NCBI GenBank assembly: GCA_963565915.1
Contig: OY751485.1
Span: forward strand, 4,526,001-4,590,000
Reading direction: 5' to 3'
From: Entoloma clypeatum
Taxonomy: Eukaryota; Basidiomycota; Agaricomycetes; Agaricales; Entolomataceae
Length of the DNA stretch: 64,000 nt
In this document: positions 1 to 11,051 of the stretch, one piece after another
Numbering within the stretch: the first letter of the stretch is position 1
How the letters are laid out: the number at the start of each line of letters is the position of its first letter
Translations under genes and position numbers: made by a program
Notes under the pieces: generated by a model
Database searches by the model: none
What the model was told of the DNA's origin: nothing
What the model saw: the letters and a program-made list of their open reading frames with translations, nothing else

Positions 1-880
1 TATCCACGACTCCTTCATGTTCCGTATCTGCGTCTTCTTCGTCTGGTATCTCAGCAGGGTTTGCGGCCGACGTGCCGATGGAGTGGCCCATTGAGTCAGA
101 TGAGGAGATGTTGCCGTCGTCGAGGTCGTTGAAGCTCGAGGATTCAGAAGCAGTTTCAACCGCTGCTCTGCGGCGATGGAACAGTGAGAATGTAAAGTGC
201 GTCGTTCCGTGGGTTGAACTTTCGGAGAGAGGACTTCGCAGGGATGCGGTATCGGTGTCTGTTTCGGAAATGGTATCTGGAAATGCGCCTGGTACGGGGC
301 GTTTGCGCAAGACGGGGGTTGGTGCTCCTAGGCGATGGGGAAGGGCTGAAGGCGCGTTTGTGAGGATGGTAGGAGCGACTGTGCTGACGACAGAACGGGC
401 TCGCGGAGGAGAGAAGCGGACGATGCGCGCCCGGGGGAACAATGGTAGTACAGGAAGTGAGCGCTCAATGATGTAGAGATCGCGGCGGAAGCGGCGCCAA
501 AATCTACGGAGTCCAGCATCAACCCATATCGCGGGGGCTATGTCCGCTAGTAAAATGCCCATGCCTGTCCACACCAGTACGAGAACCAATCTCGACAGGC
601 TTTCGAAGATGAGGAAGTCGATGAAAAGGCGGACGCCGTACGAGACGTACGGGTCGTATGATTTTGGCGTCTTTTTAAGAAAGTGCTGCATCACAACCCC
701 CTCCCACAGGCCAACCAAGGTTCCAGTAACTTTGTGGTTTTGTCGGCTCACGAGATCGATGATGAAGCGGAGACCGAGGCCAGCAGCGATAGCGAGCAGG
801 CTGTCCATGACGGCGGGATGGCGGGCATTGGACGAGGAGATTGGTGGGCGAGAAGAGAAATACGAGGAGACGATGCTCAT
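1..880 (-). CDS. Uncharacterised membrane-associated protein, N-terminal part
   Basis: An uninterrupted minus-strand reading frame starts at the ATG complementary to 878-880 and runs off the left edge (about 293 codons seen). The first 150 residues contain hydrophobic stretches consistent with two or three membrane segments: MDSLLAIAAGLGLRFIIDLV near residues 25-44, and LVLVLVWTGMGILLADIAPA near 112-131. An Arg-rich patch (RRFWRRFRRD) follows, and then a Ser/Thr/Pro-rich, acidic, probably disordered region. I do not recognise a family with a known function. Codon use looks genuine (many C/G-ending codons) and the frame has no stop over 880 bp, so it is very probably coding. The C-terminus lies outside the window, and an intron near the left edge cannot be excluded. 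Confidence 0.7.
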   Translation of the reverse strand, partial: MSIVSSYFSSRPPISSSNARHPAVMDSLLAIAAGLGLRFIIDLVSRQNHKVTGTLVGLWEGVVMQHFLKKTPKSYDPYVSYGVRLFIDFLIFESLSRLVLVLVWTGMGILLADIAPAIWVDAGLRRFWRRFRRDLYIIERSLPVLPLFPRARIVRFSPPRARSVVSTVAPTILTNAPSALPHRLGAPTPVLRKRPVPGAFPDTISETDTDTASLRSPLSESSTHGTTHFTFSLFHRRRAAVETASESSSFNDLDDGNISSSDSMGHSIGTSAANPAEIPDEEDADTEHEGVVD

Positions 881-1588
881 CTTTGGATCAATAATAACAA
901 TAATATGTGTTTGTTCCAAAAATTGCTCGTTTGTTTGGTTACACCTCCTCAGAGCAAGAACTATTTTCCGCTCTTCTCCCACTTGATTGACAAACTCCGG
1001 CAATTGTGTGCTGTTCGAAAGAGGTACCAGTATCACATGAGTCCAGCAGCGCTGAAAGTCTCCGCACGATCGCAAGGGAAGTGACATAGACCTTATATGA
1101 GCCAAAAAGCATGTGTTCGTTATTGGACAACGTAATATGGTCAGTAGGTGCACACTGGTGACCGTAGGTATGAGGTTTTTAATTTCACACTACTAATGTC
1201 ATTTTGTCGCCCCAGCTGATTCTTCACCAGAACCGGTCGATCACTTGACAACCATTCCAAGGCGCTAAACCTCCGAATCGGATCTACTAACGTTCACCTT
1301 AACCCCCGTCAAAACGGAGCAATCGTGGCCCAGTCACTCAGCCTTCGAAGTTATGCCCGCGTACGCCCATGTTTCAAAGCGTCAGTTATCCTTAAGCTTG
1401 TGTCGTGTACAATTCAAGTTTAATAGTTCTATGTTTGGCTAGCGCGGTATCACGACCTCGGTGATCGCTGAATCTTGTCCAGGTTTCCTTCCACATGGTC
1501 CCATTTGCAAGGTCATAGGTCTCCACTCCGCAAGGGTAGCGACAGCGTAATCGGTTCGTGATAGCTGTCAAATGTGCTACTTTAGCCA

Positions 1589-1596
1589 TATAAAAG
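1589..1596 (+). promoter_or_regulatory. TATA box of the glucoamylase gene
   Basis: TATAAAAG lies about 47-54 bp before the glucoamylase ATG at 1643 and is followed by a pyrimidine-rich stretch (CCCCCTT, CTTCTTTCC) typical of strong fungal promoters near the transcription start. This is a position and motif inference only. Confidence 0.55.
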
Positions 1597-1642
1597 CCCC
1601 CTTGCATTCTCGCCGACCGATCTTGCCCCCCTTCTTTCCATT

Positions 1643-3845
1643 ATGCGGTGGTTTGCTCTGCCTAGCGTGCTCCTCGTCACGGGCGGCGCATGCGTCTTTG
1701 CTCAGAAGAGTGTGGACTCCTACCTTGCAACAGAATCGCCCATCGCGAAAGCTGGCCTCCTTGCCAACATCGGCCCTTCTGGCTCGAAATCATCGGGTGC
1801 AGCAAGTGGGATCGTCATCGCTTCCCCGAATACCGTCAATCCTAACTATCTGTTCACCTGGGTCCGCGACTCCTCACTCACCTTTCAATGCATCATTGAT
1901 CAGTAAGAGTTTTCCAAGGCCGACAATGGAGACGGCTGGTTTAGCGATATTTTTGTTTCTAGGTTTACGCAAGGACAAGATACCACTTTACGAAGCCAAA
2001 TCGACAACTTTGTAGAAGCTGAGGCAAAACTCCAGCAAATTACCAACCCTTCGGGTGGTATCGGCTCTGGCGGTTTAGGAGAGCCCAAGTTTAACATTGA
2101 CGGGACAGCTTTTACAGGGCCTTGGGGGTATGTTTACCTTAATTTGTTGTATATCGTATCCCAATCCATTGTAATCACTTACCCTTTCAGACGCCCTCAG
2201 CGAGGTAATTGAATTTTGAAATGATAGCTCTTTCTGTATTTGCTCAAGGACCCAATCGACAGACGGACCGGCTCTTCGATCAACCGCGCTCATTACCTGG
2301 GCCAACTACTTACGCTCTAGGGGTAACACGACCTACGTCTCGAACACTCTCTGGCCCGTCATCCAGCGCGACCTCAATTATGTTGCCGGGTACTGGAATC
2401 AAACAACGTGAGCACATCAGTCGGACACGCTCAACTTGTCGGCTCAGCCCTCGACCAGATTCGACCTATGGGAAGAAATCAACTCCTCGTCTTTCTACAC
2501 TACCGCAGTGCAGCACCGATCGCTTCGTCTCGGGGCAACTTTCGCCTCTGTTCTTGGCCAATCGACTTATGCGGATGCATATACCAAAGCCGCTAATGAC
2601 CTCCTTTGTTTCCTCCAGGTTCGTGCCCTGCATTCAAAAGTGTTTCTGTGCTCACAGGCTTTCAGTCTTACTGGAATCCTTCGGGATATGTAACGTCAAA
2701 TACAGGAGGCGGTCGTTCAGGGAAAGACGCTAACTCCGTCCTCGCAAGTATCCATACCTTTGACCCCACTGCGGGATGCGATGCGAAAACATTCCAGCCT
2801 TGTTCAGATCGCGCTCTTTCCAACCATTTAATTTATGTCAAGTCATTCAGCATCTATGACATCAACTCTGGAATTCCCTCAAACCAAGGAAGCGCTGTCG
2901 GTAGATATCCCGAAGACGTGTATTTCGGTGGAAACGTGCGTTGGTAACCTCCTGTTCCGTTTTTCAGTCCTAACCTGCATTAACGTCGGATAGCCCTGGG
3001 TTCTTGCCACTCTTGCCGCTGCAGAGCAATTATACGATGCCCTTATCGTCTGGAACCAGGAAGGTTCTATTACAGTCACCTCTACCTCCCTCGCATTCTT
3101 CACCAACCTTGTCCCTGGAACTGCCACCGGAACATATACATCGTCTTCCGCTCAATTTGCATCTATCATCACAGCAGTGAAGAACTATGCCGACAGTTTC
3201 GTCGCGGTTGTTGCCAAATACACACCTTCCGGTGGAGGACTTGCAGAGCAGTACAGCCGCAGCGATGGTGCCCCCTTGAGCGCAGCCGACCTTACGTGGA
3301 ACTATGCAGCACTCCTTACGGCCAACAGCACAAGGGCTGGCAACAAACCTTCTAGCTGGGGCGCGCAAGGACTGACTGTGCCCCCAACGTGCCAAACGCC
3401 GTCGACTGGCTCATCCTCTGTGGCCGTAACGTTCAAAGTGACCGCAACCACCTCACTTGGACGTACGTTGATTCATTCGTACTTTATGTGAAGCTGTGAA
3501 TCGGCTGATGTTACTGTAGAAAATATATACCTAGCAGGATCTCTTGACCAGCTAGCACAGTGGTCAAGTAGCAGTGCTTTACTCATGTCTTCTGCGAGCT
3601 ATCCAGTGTGGAGCGGTGAGTACCAGCCCCGTCCAATATTGCTATGCTCCGATACTCAGTGTCTCCCACCAGTCACTGTTAATATTCCAGCCAACACTTA
3701 TTTCGAGTACAAATATATCAATAGCGATGGATCGACAATCACTTGGGAATCAGGCTCAAACAACTTTGCCGTGACGCCGCGCAGTGGACCGTTGACTTTG
3801 AACGATTCGTGGAGGCAGGAAAAAGTGGTGTTCAAAACCCCGTAA
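1643..3845 (+). CDS. Secreted glucoamylase (GH15 with C-terminal CBM20)
   Basis: Glucan 1,4-alpha-glucosidase releases glucose from the non-reducing ends of starch outside the cell. A signal peptide (MRWFALPSVLLVTGGACVFA) precedes the GH15 (alpha/alpha)6 domain, recognised from WVRDSSL, GEPKFN, RDGPALR, YDLWEE-like FDLWEEINSSSF, FDPTAGCDA, VGRYPEDVYFGG, NPW and DLTWNYAALLTAN. The starch-binding CBM20 follows (VAVTFKVTATTSLG, NIYLAGSLDQLAQW, YFEYKYI, WESGSNN). I reconstruct nine exons: 1643-1902, 1963-2127, 2191-2204, 2263-2407, 2459-2618, 2666-2935, 2994-3462, 3520-3615 and 3673-3845. All have GT-AG borders and the frame is continuous, giving about 583 aa. Exon 3 is only 14 nt. The linker between GH15 and CBM20 is very short compared with ascomycete enzymes. 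No disabling mutation is seen. Confidence 0.92.
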
Positions 3846-5044
3846 TTAATTGTTCAGACCCTGTATCTAATTCTTGAAGCGATGTTACTTCACAATCCTG
3901 GTGTATCGATTTTGAAGTCTGGTGGGAACCTTTGGATCCAAACACAAACTTCACTTAGGTCGTCACCAGAAGGTGCGTGGGCGGTATTGCCTACCCATCG
4001 CAGGCCTCCCACACACTATCCCTAGCCAAAGGGGTGACACCGCGCCCTGATCTTCATGATATCGTGGTGGCCTCCTGGAGCAAAGTTTCGAAGGCCGGGA
4101 GTGCGGGAAAGCTGCGTCGACTCCAGTCAGCTTCATCAATTCCTGGGTTTGGTGATATACCAGTGTCAAGGGATAGGAAGCTGGAGGTTGCAAAAACCCT
4201 CATAGATCTCAGCAGTAGCCTGAGCGTTCGGTGGTGACAGCACCGTTTCAAGGCTCTCGAGGTGTTCTCGATGGGCGGAAAGAAATGATAGGAACGAGAC
4301 ATTCTCTGGCCGATGTATGGTTACCAAATGGATGTCAAGGTTTCGAAGACGAGGGAGTCGTCCGAGGTCAAGAAAAATGGACGACAGACGGAGACATCCA
4401 GAAATGTGAAAGCTATGTATTTGTACTGGAGGGCGGTCGATAGGGCCCGTTGCAACCCTTCGATCGTCCTATTCAACTGAGCTGGGGAGTGAATGATACC
4501 CAGAGTCTGTCAGTAATAAGCCGGACTGGATGCGTTGGGAGGGGATGTTGGTCCATCATGCAACAGGGTGACCTCCACTGATACCAACGAATGTATGGCC
4601 TGTGGAGCTGTCTGTACTGCAGGCTTTTCCACTTCTTCTTCTTCCAGAACGACGAGGCAGTCCGGGGCGCAGTACGGGATCGTCGTAAACCAAACGGCTC
4701 CCATTCGAAGGCTGCGTACATATTGAGCCATATAGTGATGCCTACAATAGCAGCAGATAGTTCAATCCGACTGGCCAGTCATACCACGATCCGTGGAGCA
4801 TGGGGATAGGCACCTACTCCAGCCAATAGCTCAACCGCGCAATATTTCTTGGATCAGCATACCGCATGTCGAGTTGGGTGTGGATAAGACGGCATGAGAT
4901 CCGAACCACTAAGCTAAGAGCCTGGGCTCCCCCGAGCCGTCTGTCTCTGTCTTGGATTCTGTGATCTAGAAATACCGACAGTGTGTGTCAAGCCTGTGTG
5001 TACGGTCGGTGCGTTGGGGTCCAGGGTTCATGAAGAGTTACATA
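3846..5044. other. Intergenic, no supported gene
   Basis: Short overlapping frames occur on both strands (up to about 86 codons) but none shows a recognisable domain or a consistent splice pattern. I see no RNA gene here. The final part, 4981-5044, flanks the MITE. Confidence 0.5.
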
Positions 5045-5461
5045 CACTCCTGACACTAATAAGTTTTTCTGGAGGAGAAATCTATTATAAAAGAGGAATC
5101 CTCTTTCTCTTGGATGTATCTTTAAGAAAAATACCAAGTATATTGCATGGAAAATTTTAAGAAACATGTAATGTCTTTTCCAAATATTTTTGGACAAAAA
5201 ACCTTTTGTTTATCCTAAAGTATTTCTTGAGAAAAAACTTAATCCATTGTTTGAACAATGGAATAAGTTTATCTTTGAAAAAAACCCTTGGAAAAATGAA
5301 AAGTTTTACTAAAAGAAATACTTAGAAAACACATTATATGTTTCTTGAAATTTTCTATATATAACACTTTGTGTCTTTTTTGATGATAAACCAAAAGGGA
5401 AAGAGGATTCCTCTTTTCTAATACATTTTTTCTCTAGAAAGACTCATCAGTGTCAGCAGTG
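5045..5461. mobile_element. Palindromic CACT-ended MITE (fold-back element)
   Basis: This is a 417-bp AT-rich non-coding unit whose two halves are inverted copies of each other over the full length. The ends are CACTCCTGACACT at 5045-5057 and AGTGTCAGCAGTG at 5449-5461. Internal matched blocks include AAAGAGGAATCCTCTTTC near 5090 against GAAAGAGGATTCCTCTTT near 5400, and AAGAAACATGTAATG near 5160 against CATTATATGTTTCTT near 5331. The centre is CCATTGTTTGAACAATGG at 5244-5261. A 3-bp ATA (5042-5044 and 5462-5464) flanks it directly and looks like a target-site duplication. CACT ends with a 3-bp duplication fit the CACTA/EnSpm superfamily, to which Plavaka-type elements belong. It has no coding capacity, so a transposase would be needed in trans. 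Confidence 0.8.
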
Positions 5462-5500
5462 ATAAACACCCTACCAAACTGATCATGTGATGCCTTGTTC

Positions 5501-6146
5501 ATGCCCAAGTACTCACTAAGTTATCATGGTCACGGTTGCATGCCTTCTTCTGAACTCTTGAGAATCGCAGACTCGGTCATAGAATCCATAGAAAATGAGG
5601 GCTGTATGTTCCTACCCGTATCTTTATTGCAAATCACCAACTGCATGACTGGCCCACAAGTAACAGATGATATCATACGCAAACTACACATAGTGTTTCC
5701 AGAGAGCATTTTGCTCGGTGCATTAGATCTCCTTGATCACCAGAAAGGCAAGAACGGCCCTACCTAGCTTTACGAAGCACTTTCGAGCGAGAATAACGAT
5801 GCAGTCATCAAGCATACCACACCATGGTCTTATCCGCAATACAAAGTACTCGACTCGACTGATCAATACAATGTTTTCCTGGACATGTCAATTTCCGTGA
5901 TTCCATTCTATTGTTCATGCCCTGCCTTTGCATATATTGTACTTTCTGCAGGGTCCGAACTTATGGTACGTATCTTCGGTTCAAATATAAACTACTCATG
6001 CAAGGTCTTAACGCTTTTAGTGCAAGCATGTCCTAGCTGTTTGGCTTGCCGATAAAATGTCGCTTTTCATCGAGCGTCCAATGAACCCGGATGACGTTCA
6101 AGCGATGATGATCGAGCTTTACAGTGCTGAGATCCATAGTACTTGA
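5501..6146 (+). CDS. SWIM zinc-finger protein, Sws1/ZSWIM7-like
   Basis: The family (fission yeast Sws1, human ZSWIM7, budding yeast Shu2) forms Shu-type complexes with Rad51 paralogues and promotes Rad51 filament assembly in homologous recombination. Seen here are ESILLGALDLLDHQ, then IKHTTPW, and the SWIM signature CSCPAFAYIVLSAG...CKHVLAVWLADKM, giving the Cys-x-Cys...Cys-x-His zinc ligands. Exons are 5501-5747, 5805-5965 and 6021-6146, about 177 aa. Intron 1 (5748-5804, 57 nt) begins with GC instead of GT (AAAG|GCAAGA) and ends GATGCAG. Without removing it a TAG at 5765 would stop translation, and removing it restores the family alignment at the join. The first ATG at 5501 is chosen; an internal ATG at 5540 (MPSSELLRIAD) would also match the family's length. 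The gene starts only 40 bp after the MITE. Confidence 0.82.
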
Positions 6147-6841
6147 GCACTACGATCCACTTGGCTTTCCCCTCCAAACACGATATTTCGCCGATCAGTC
6201 GGCCTCCACTTTTCGAACCATAGTTTTATTTCAACGACTTTTGCGAAAGACATGGATAGCGCGATTTCTATGACCGAATATATGGTCCGTCAAAATCGAC
6301 TATGACCCGCTTTACGAGGCTTGGATTTTGGTTGAACGCGGCTTTGACTTGGGATACGATGCGCTCTTGGACAGGCCTTGACATCAAGGAGTTCGCTAGG
6401 TCGGAGATCGATACGACCAAAAACAACAGCGATGTTCGGGCTGGCAGTGCAGTCGCGATAAGATTGCCGTCCTTCAGCGAACAGAGGCTCAGGCAATGCC
6501 GGAGGAGGCGCGATTCTGGAGTTATAGAGGGATCCTTGATACATACAATGAATAGCTGTGAGGCATCAGTTGAGGATGGTGGTACAGTACGGTATACCAA
6601 AGATATTTGTCCATAATGTAGATGTGCAATTGATTATTGTATGTATGGCATTCTCGATCCCCAGAGTAAAATAGAGAGTACGGAAAAAACGGAGCGAGTA
6701 GTGAGGGGGGTATCTTGGTGCTGGCCGCAGGTATCAATGAATGGCTGAGTCGTAAGTGATGAGTTAATGAGTGGAGTTCCCTGAAAAAGGGGTGACGTGT
6801 GCTTCCCAGAATCGAAACAACGAGAAAGGAAGATCTGTTCG
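6147..6841. other. Intergenic, no supported gene
   Basis: This lies between the 3' ends of the Sws1-like gene and the kinase gene (convergent). A minus-strand frame at 6268-6600 (110 codons) has no recognisable domain, and a competing frame of similar length overlaps it, so it is not called. Confidence 0.5.
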
Positions 6842-8147
6842 TCAAGGACTTGGTCCAGTCCCCATCATATCCTCCTTCATCAGCCTCCTCCTTCCCTCCG
6901 TGCATTTCCTCAAGTACTCCTTGGCTCGTTCCAGGAACACTTCACATCCATCGAGCAGATCCTTCGGCAACAAATCCTTCCTCTGGTCCCACGGCTTCAC
7001 ATCGACGCTCTGACACCGATCCAGACACACAAGTATCATCCCAAAGCTGTACGCGTCCGCCAGCCTCGCGTCCTGGCACTCCCCGCGCAGGATCTCCGGC
7101 GCGGAGAAGGGCCGCGTGCCCGGATGGATCTGCTCATACCGCGGCGCAGGCAGCTTCACAGGCGGCCGGTTGTTCTTTTTATGCAGCAAATCGAACGGGT
7201 CGGCGGGCTCTTCCTCTGGTGACGCATATATCGAGTCTGCGGAGACGGACCGCCCAAAATCTAGCAGCTTTATGGTGTCGGTCGCGTTGGTGACTTGGAC
7301 ATTGAGCAGCGAAAGGTCGCCATGACTCAGCCGATACGAGTGGAGATGCGTGAGCCCGTCCAGAAGTTGGTTGTGGTAGTCTATCTTCTTGGCCCTCGAT
7401 AAAGGGGGTCTAGCGATCACGACATCATAGAGTGTGCGGCCCTCTAGGTATTCGAGCACCATTCCGACGTTCTCGAGCGACCCAAGGAAGGCACAGATGT
7501 TCCTGTGGCGCGCGAGAGTCGTGTACACCCTCAGCTCTGCGAGGAACTGCACAGTCACGTCGGGTGCGTTGGAATGCATCTCGCCGTTGATCTCGAGCTG
7601 GATGATGTCAGGCTTTTTGACGACGCATTTGAACAGTTCTGAGGCAGAGCCGCGCGCGCAGGGCGTGAGGCTGGCCGTTGGATTAGGCGGCGCACTGTAG
7701 GCCGTCGGTGTGGGGAACGAGAATATGGATGCTGGATGTCGTGAGGGTTTGTAAATGGGTGATGGGGGTGGAGACTCCGGAAGCTTATGATCAGCATGCT
7801 TCTCGTCAGGACCGTACATGTACTGGTATACTGACTCTACGCCTTTCTCTTCTGGTGGGTTGAAAGCACCTCGGGAGTTCTTGTCCTCCTCCTCGTCCAT
7901 CTCGACTTTGATTCGACTATCAGCACCGAAAAGGACATGGGCGACAGTTACAACACTCACCCATCCACCAGTTTTTTTTGGAGGTTAAAGTTATACGTTT
8001 AACATGGACGGTTGCAGCTCCTGTCTGCACTCGCTGAGGGGGAGACATGACGGTCGGAGTCTTGGGTTGTTCTGTCGGTGCAGGCGTCGTCACGGCATTG
8101 GTAAACGCCCTATTGAAAGCCGGACGTCCGATCTCATTCTGCGACAT
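6842..8147 (-). CDS. Atypical protein kinase-like protein
   Basis: Two exons, 8147-7961 and 7905-6842, are joined by a 55-nt GT-AG intron, giving 416 aa. The first ~170 residues are Pro/Ser/acidic-rich and look disordered. The kinase fold follows: a beta-strand region ending CAFLGSLENVGMVLEYLEG (hinge), the catalytic loop HGDLSLLNV, LLDFGRS (DFG motif), and SAPEIL (APE motif) with LADAYSFGMILVCLD after it. The catalytic loop has HGD where canonical kinases have HRD, which is common in fungus-specific and TKL-like kinases. The Asp and Asn needed for catalysis are present, but I cannot see a clear glycine-rich loop or an obvious VAIK lysine. Activity is therefore uncertain. Substrate and pathway are unknown. 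Confidence 0.75.
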
Positions 8148-8466
8148 CGGAGGACTGGTAGGACGTGTGTGGTAGAGGATGATTGGACTGGCGTCGTGTA
8201 TGAGCGCACGATGAAAGCTTCCGGAGTTATCTGATGATGGTGAGATAGATTCGTGTCATTATTTCAACTACGAAAGTACACACTAAAGTATACTATGTAA
8301 GTCCAAGTGATGAATAGTTCAATTATGTCCTTGATCAGTGTCCGTGTAATAAGTGCCCCAGAGAATGGAGAAACGAAAGAATGTGCCGAATAACCAAACC
8401 CATCGAACGTGACTGGAAGCCCATGGAGCCATCCCGTCCGCCAGAGATATCTTCTTATACATCACT
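8148..8466. other. Intergenic between kinase and glyoxal oxidase
   Basis: About 320 bp between the start of the kinase gene and the stop of the upstream glyoxal oxidase, both on the minus strand. It should hold the kinase promoter and the oxidase terminator. No clear motif was identified. Confidence 0.4.
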
Positions 8467-10980
8467 TCAACAACGCGCGACAACAGCACCAAGAAGGGCC
8501 GCCCACGCTAAAATATCAGACCATCGTCCCGGAAGGTAGCTGCGAGAAGCCGCAGCCGCAGACGCCTGGCCGTTTGTCCCGCTCCCCACTATCCTCGATT
8601 CCGGTAGATCTCCAACAGGCTGAACCGCCTGAACCCCAACTTTTCCTGACCCAACCATCACCTGTGCACCCACAGATGGCACACCGTTGACGACAACGAA
8701 AACCAACGCGGGGCCGGGCGCCAAGATGGCTGGGTTAGGGGGAACTTGACTCACGCGCAGCACAGCAGTCGCGTTTTTCGCGTAGCCTGTATACGTCGAT
8801 TCGAGCTGAAGGTATCGTTGGCCCATGTTCTATCATTCCGGGGACATCAGCGCTAGGACCGAAGCGTGGAGTGTACTCATGGAGAAGGGTCGTACCATCG
8901 CGTGTGTGGAGTATCCTGTGCGTAAGATTATGACAGATGCGTTTTTGACGTTCTCGATATCACCAAAGAGATCGTCCGAATCCAATGTAACATTGAAAGA
9001 AGGCCCGCCATAGAAGACTTGACGAATCAGTCCGATAGGCTGTGGACGTCGTTTATTGTAATATAAGGGGAAGAATCTCTCCGTGCGATACTCGGTCTTG
9101 TACTTGACGCCCGAGGCAACAGTGTAATCAGAATTCGGATTGGAGCCGGAGACGAGGACAGAACCTGGTATCAATCACTCATAGATCTTGATCACGGATT
9201 TATCCAGACGCGACGCACCATCAGGAAGTAAAAGAGCGGATGAGTGATACATGCGAGGCACCGTGCTTACCCCCAGACCTTCCCTTGACCATCGTTGGCC
9301 AGCAGGCGCATTAGGATCATATATAACAGGGGCTAAGACCGGGGCATCTCCATACGACTGTCCGATAGCCCAAGATTGATTGCCATATCCGGCAGTCCCT
9401 AGAAAAGAGGATGTTGACATTTACATATTGGAAAAAGTAGTGCTTTTCATACCCAGACCAGCACCATTGATGCAAAGGATCTTTCCATCGGGAAGGAAGA
9501 CAAGACTACTCATTGACCGTCCTTCCGGAAGAGGGTCATCCCGAACATATGACTTCGAAAAATCAGGGGTGATCTTCACGCAAGATGTTGACGTGGGATA
9601 CTCTGGAATAATCCAGCTGGGGTCAGACCATCTGGGAAGAAATTAGGACAAGATTGTGCGAGCAAAATGGAGTGTTTACGGACTGGGTTTTCGCAATATT
9701 CGATCCGCCGCAGAACATGATTGTCGCAGTCCAGTTGTTTGCAGGAGTGAGGGGCATCATGATCGTCCCAGCACTAGCTGGATAGGTTCGAACTGCATCT
9801 GGGACCTTGTCAAGAGGCGTCTCCTGATTTTCCCGATAGTCCAGTAGAACCGTTTCCCAGTTAGACTGCAGTAACAATTTCCCTGATGGTAACAGCCATG
9901 TAAGAGGATATAGATTAGCGGGCAAAGTCCGGTCAAGAATGGGAGAGTCGATTGGCGGTCCAGTTGGTGGGAAGAACTCGTAAGTGGGTACAGTCTGAGA
10001 AGGATCATTGATGTAACCACCATTTCGGCATCCACCAAGCTAAGTGAGGAGCAAAAGTCAGATTTAGTAGCGCTTTTACAGGCAATCCCCAAGAAAACAT
10101 CACAATTATCAAGGTCCCATCTTCTAAAGACTCCCTGGAACGGAGTGAATAACGGGAAAAAAGGATGACATTGAATTTTGACCTACACAGTAGGATACCA
10201 TCGTTGGTCGACTTGAGCTGGGGACAATGTCCAATCGCAATTCCCGTCGTCACATGGGTTCAATAGCCTGGACACTCAACAAATAAGAGCTTGAAGCTAT
10301 GACGGAAATGATACTAAACACGAACCGAACACTAAGTAAAAAAATAACCATAAACCTATCAGCGTACAAAACCCAACGGAATCAGACTCACGATTGTCTT
10401 CCATCGGGGTCATCGTACGGTCCCCCGCCATACTGACTGGCTGCAGGCAATCCGCCATAGGTGACGGCCTGATTGCCGCCCACGTTTACCCATGTGCCAT
10501 TACCCAGTGTATTCCCTCCCTGGGATGTACTTTGAATTCAATAACATCCCAAAGACGCGGCACATCCCGACGTACAGCACAGAATGTGTTGGTAATGGCG
10601 TCCATGGTCCTCTGGGAATTCGAAGCCAGGGTGATTTCTATTGACACAGTCAGCATTGAGGTCGCCCAAGTCCCCTGGTGACACACCAGACGCCCATGCT
10701 GGATGTCCACCGACAGTCGCCAGGTTGTTCTCCACTTTATCGATGATGTACACATTCTTCTCTGTGCCCAGGAATAGCTGGCTTATGAGTTGTAGACACG
10801 TTCATAACACGTCAAGATCGGACCGACTTGTTGTGCACTGACTAGACTGTTCGTGACGATCGCAAATTGTCCAGAAACGCCAGAGAAGGTGGGCTGGCCA
10901 GGCTGGGGAATTGTTGGGACTTGAGCGAGCGAAAACACGGCCAGCGTGGGAAGGACGAGGAAGGGTAGAACCGAGGGCAT
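8467..10980 (-). CDS. Glyoxal oxidase (copper radical oxidase, AA5_1)
   Basis: Secreted enzyme that oxidises aldehydes such as glyoxal and methylglyoxal and makes H2O2 for peroxidases during wood decay. The chosen ATG at 10980 gives a signal peptide (MPSVLPFLVLPTLAVFSLAQ). Fragments in order match the family: GTEKNVYIIDKVE with GHPAW, TNTFCA (the Cys that forms the Cys-Tyr cofactor), NPCDDGNCDW, the ESLEDGTLII segment, GGCRNGGYIN, TWLLPSGKLLLQSNW, MFCGGSN, VFLPDGKILCINGA, VPRMYHSSALLLPDG (contains the Tyr-His copper ligands), GSVLVSGSNPNSDY and RTGYSTHAM (second His ligand). The gene is broken by many introns, roughly ten. The C-terminus ends in a Ser/Ala-rich stretch and a hydrophobic tail (WAALLGAVVARC), which may be a GPI signal. 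No internal damage was found in the parts traced, but every splice site was not verified. Confidence 0.88.
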
Positions 10981-11045
10981 GGGGGGCGTATACACTCGGG
11001 GGTATAAGGGAAGATGAGAGAAGGGCCGGCTCAGGGAGGCCTTGG

Positions 11046-11051
11046 TTTATA
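11046..11051 (-). promoter_or_regulatory. TATA box of the glyoxal oxidase gene
   Basis: On the minus strand TATAAA lies 66-71 bp upstream of the chosen glyoxal oxidase ATG at 10980. Position and sequence fit a fungal TATA element, but this is inference only. Confidence 0.45.

Noticed and set aside
4860..4960. tRNA-like sequence (TAGCTTAGTGGTTCGG on the minus strand)
   Set aside because: Resembles a D arm only; no acceptor or T-arm pairing and no GGTTCGAxTCC box.
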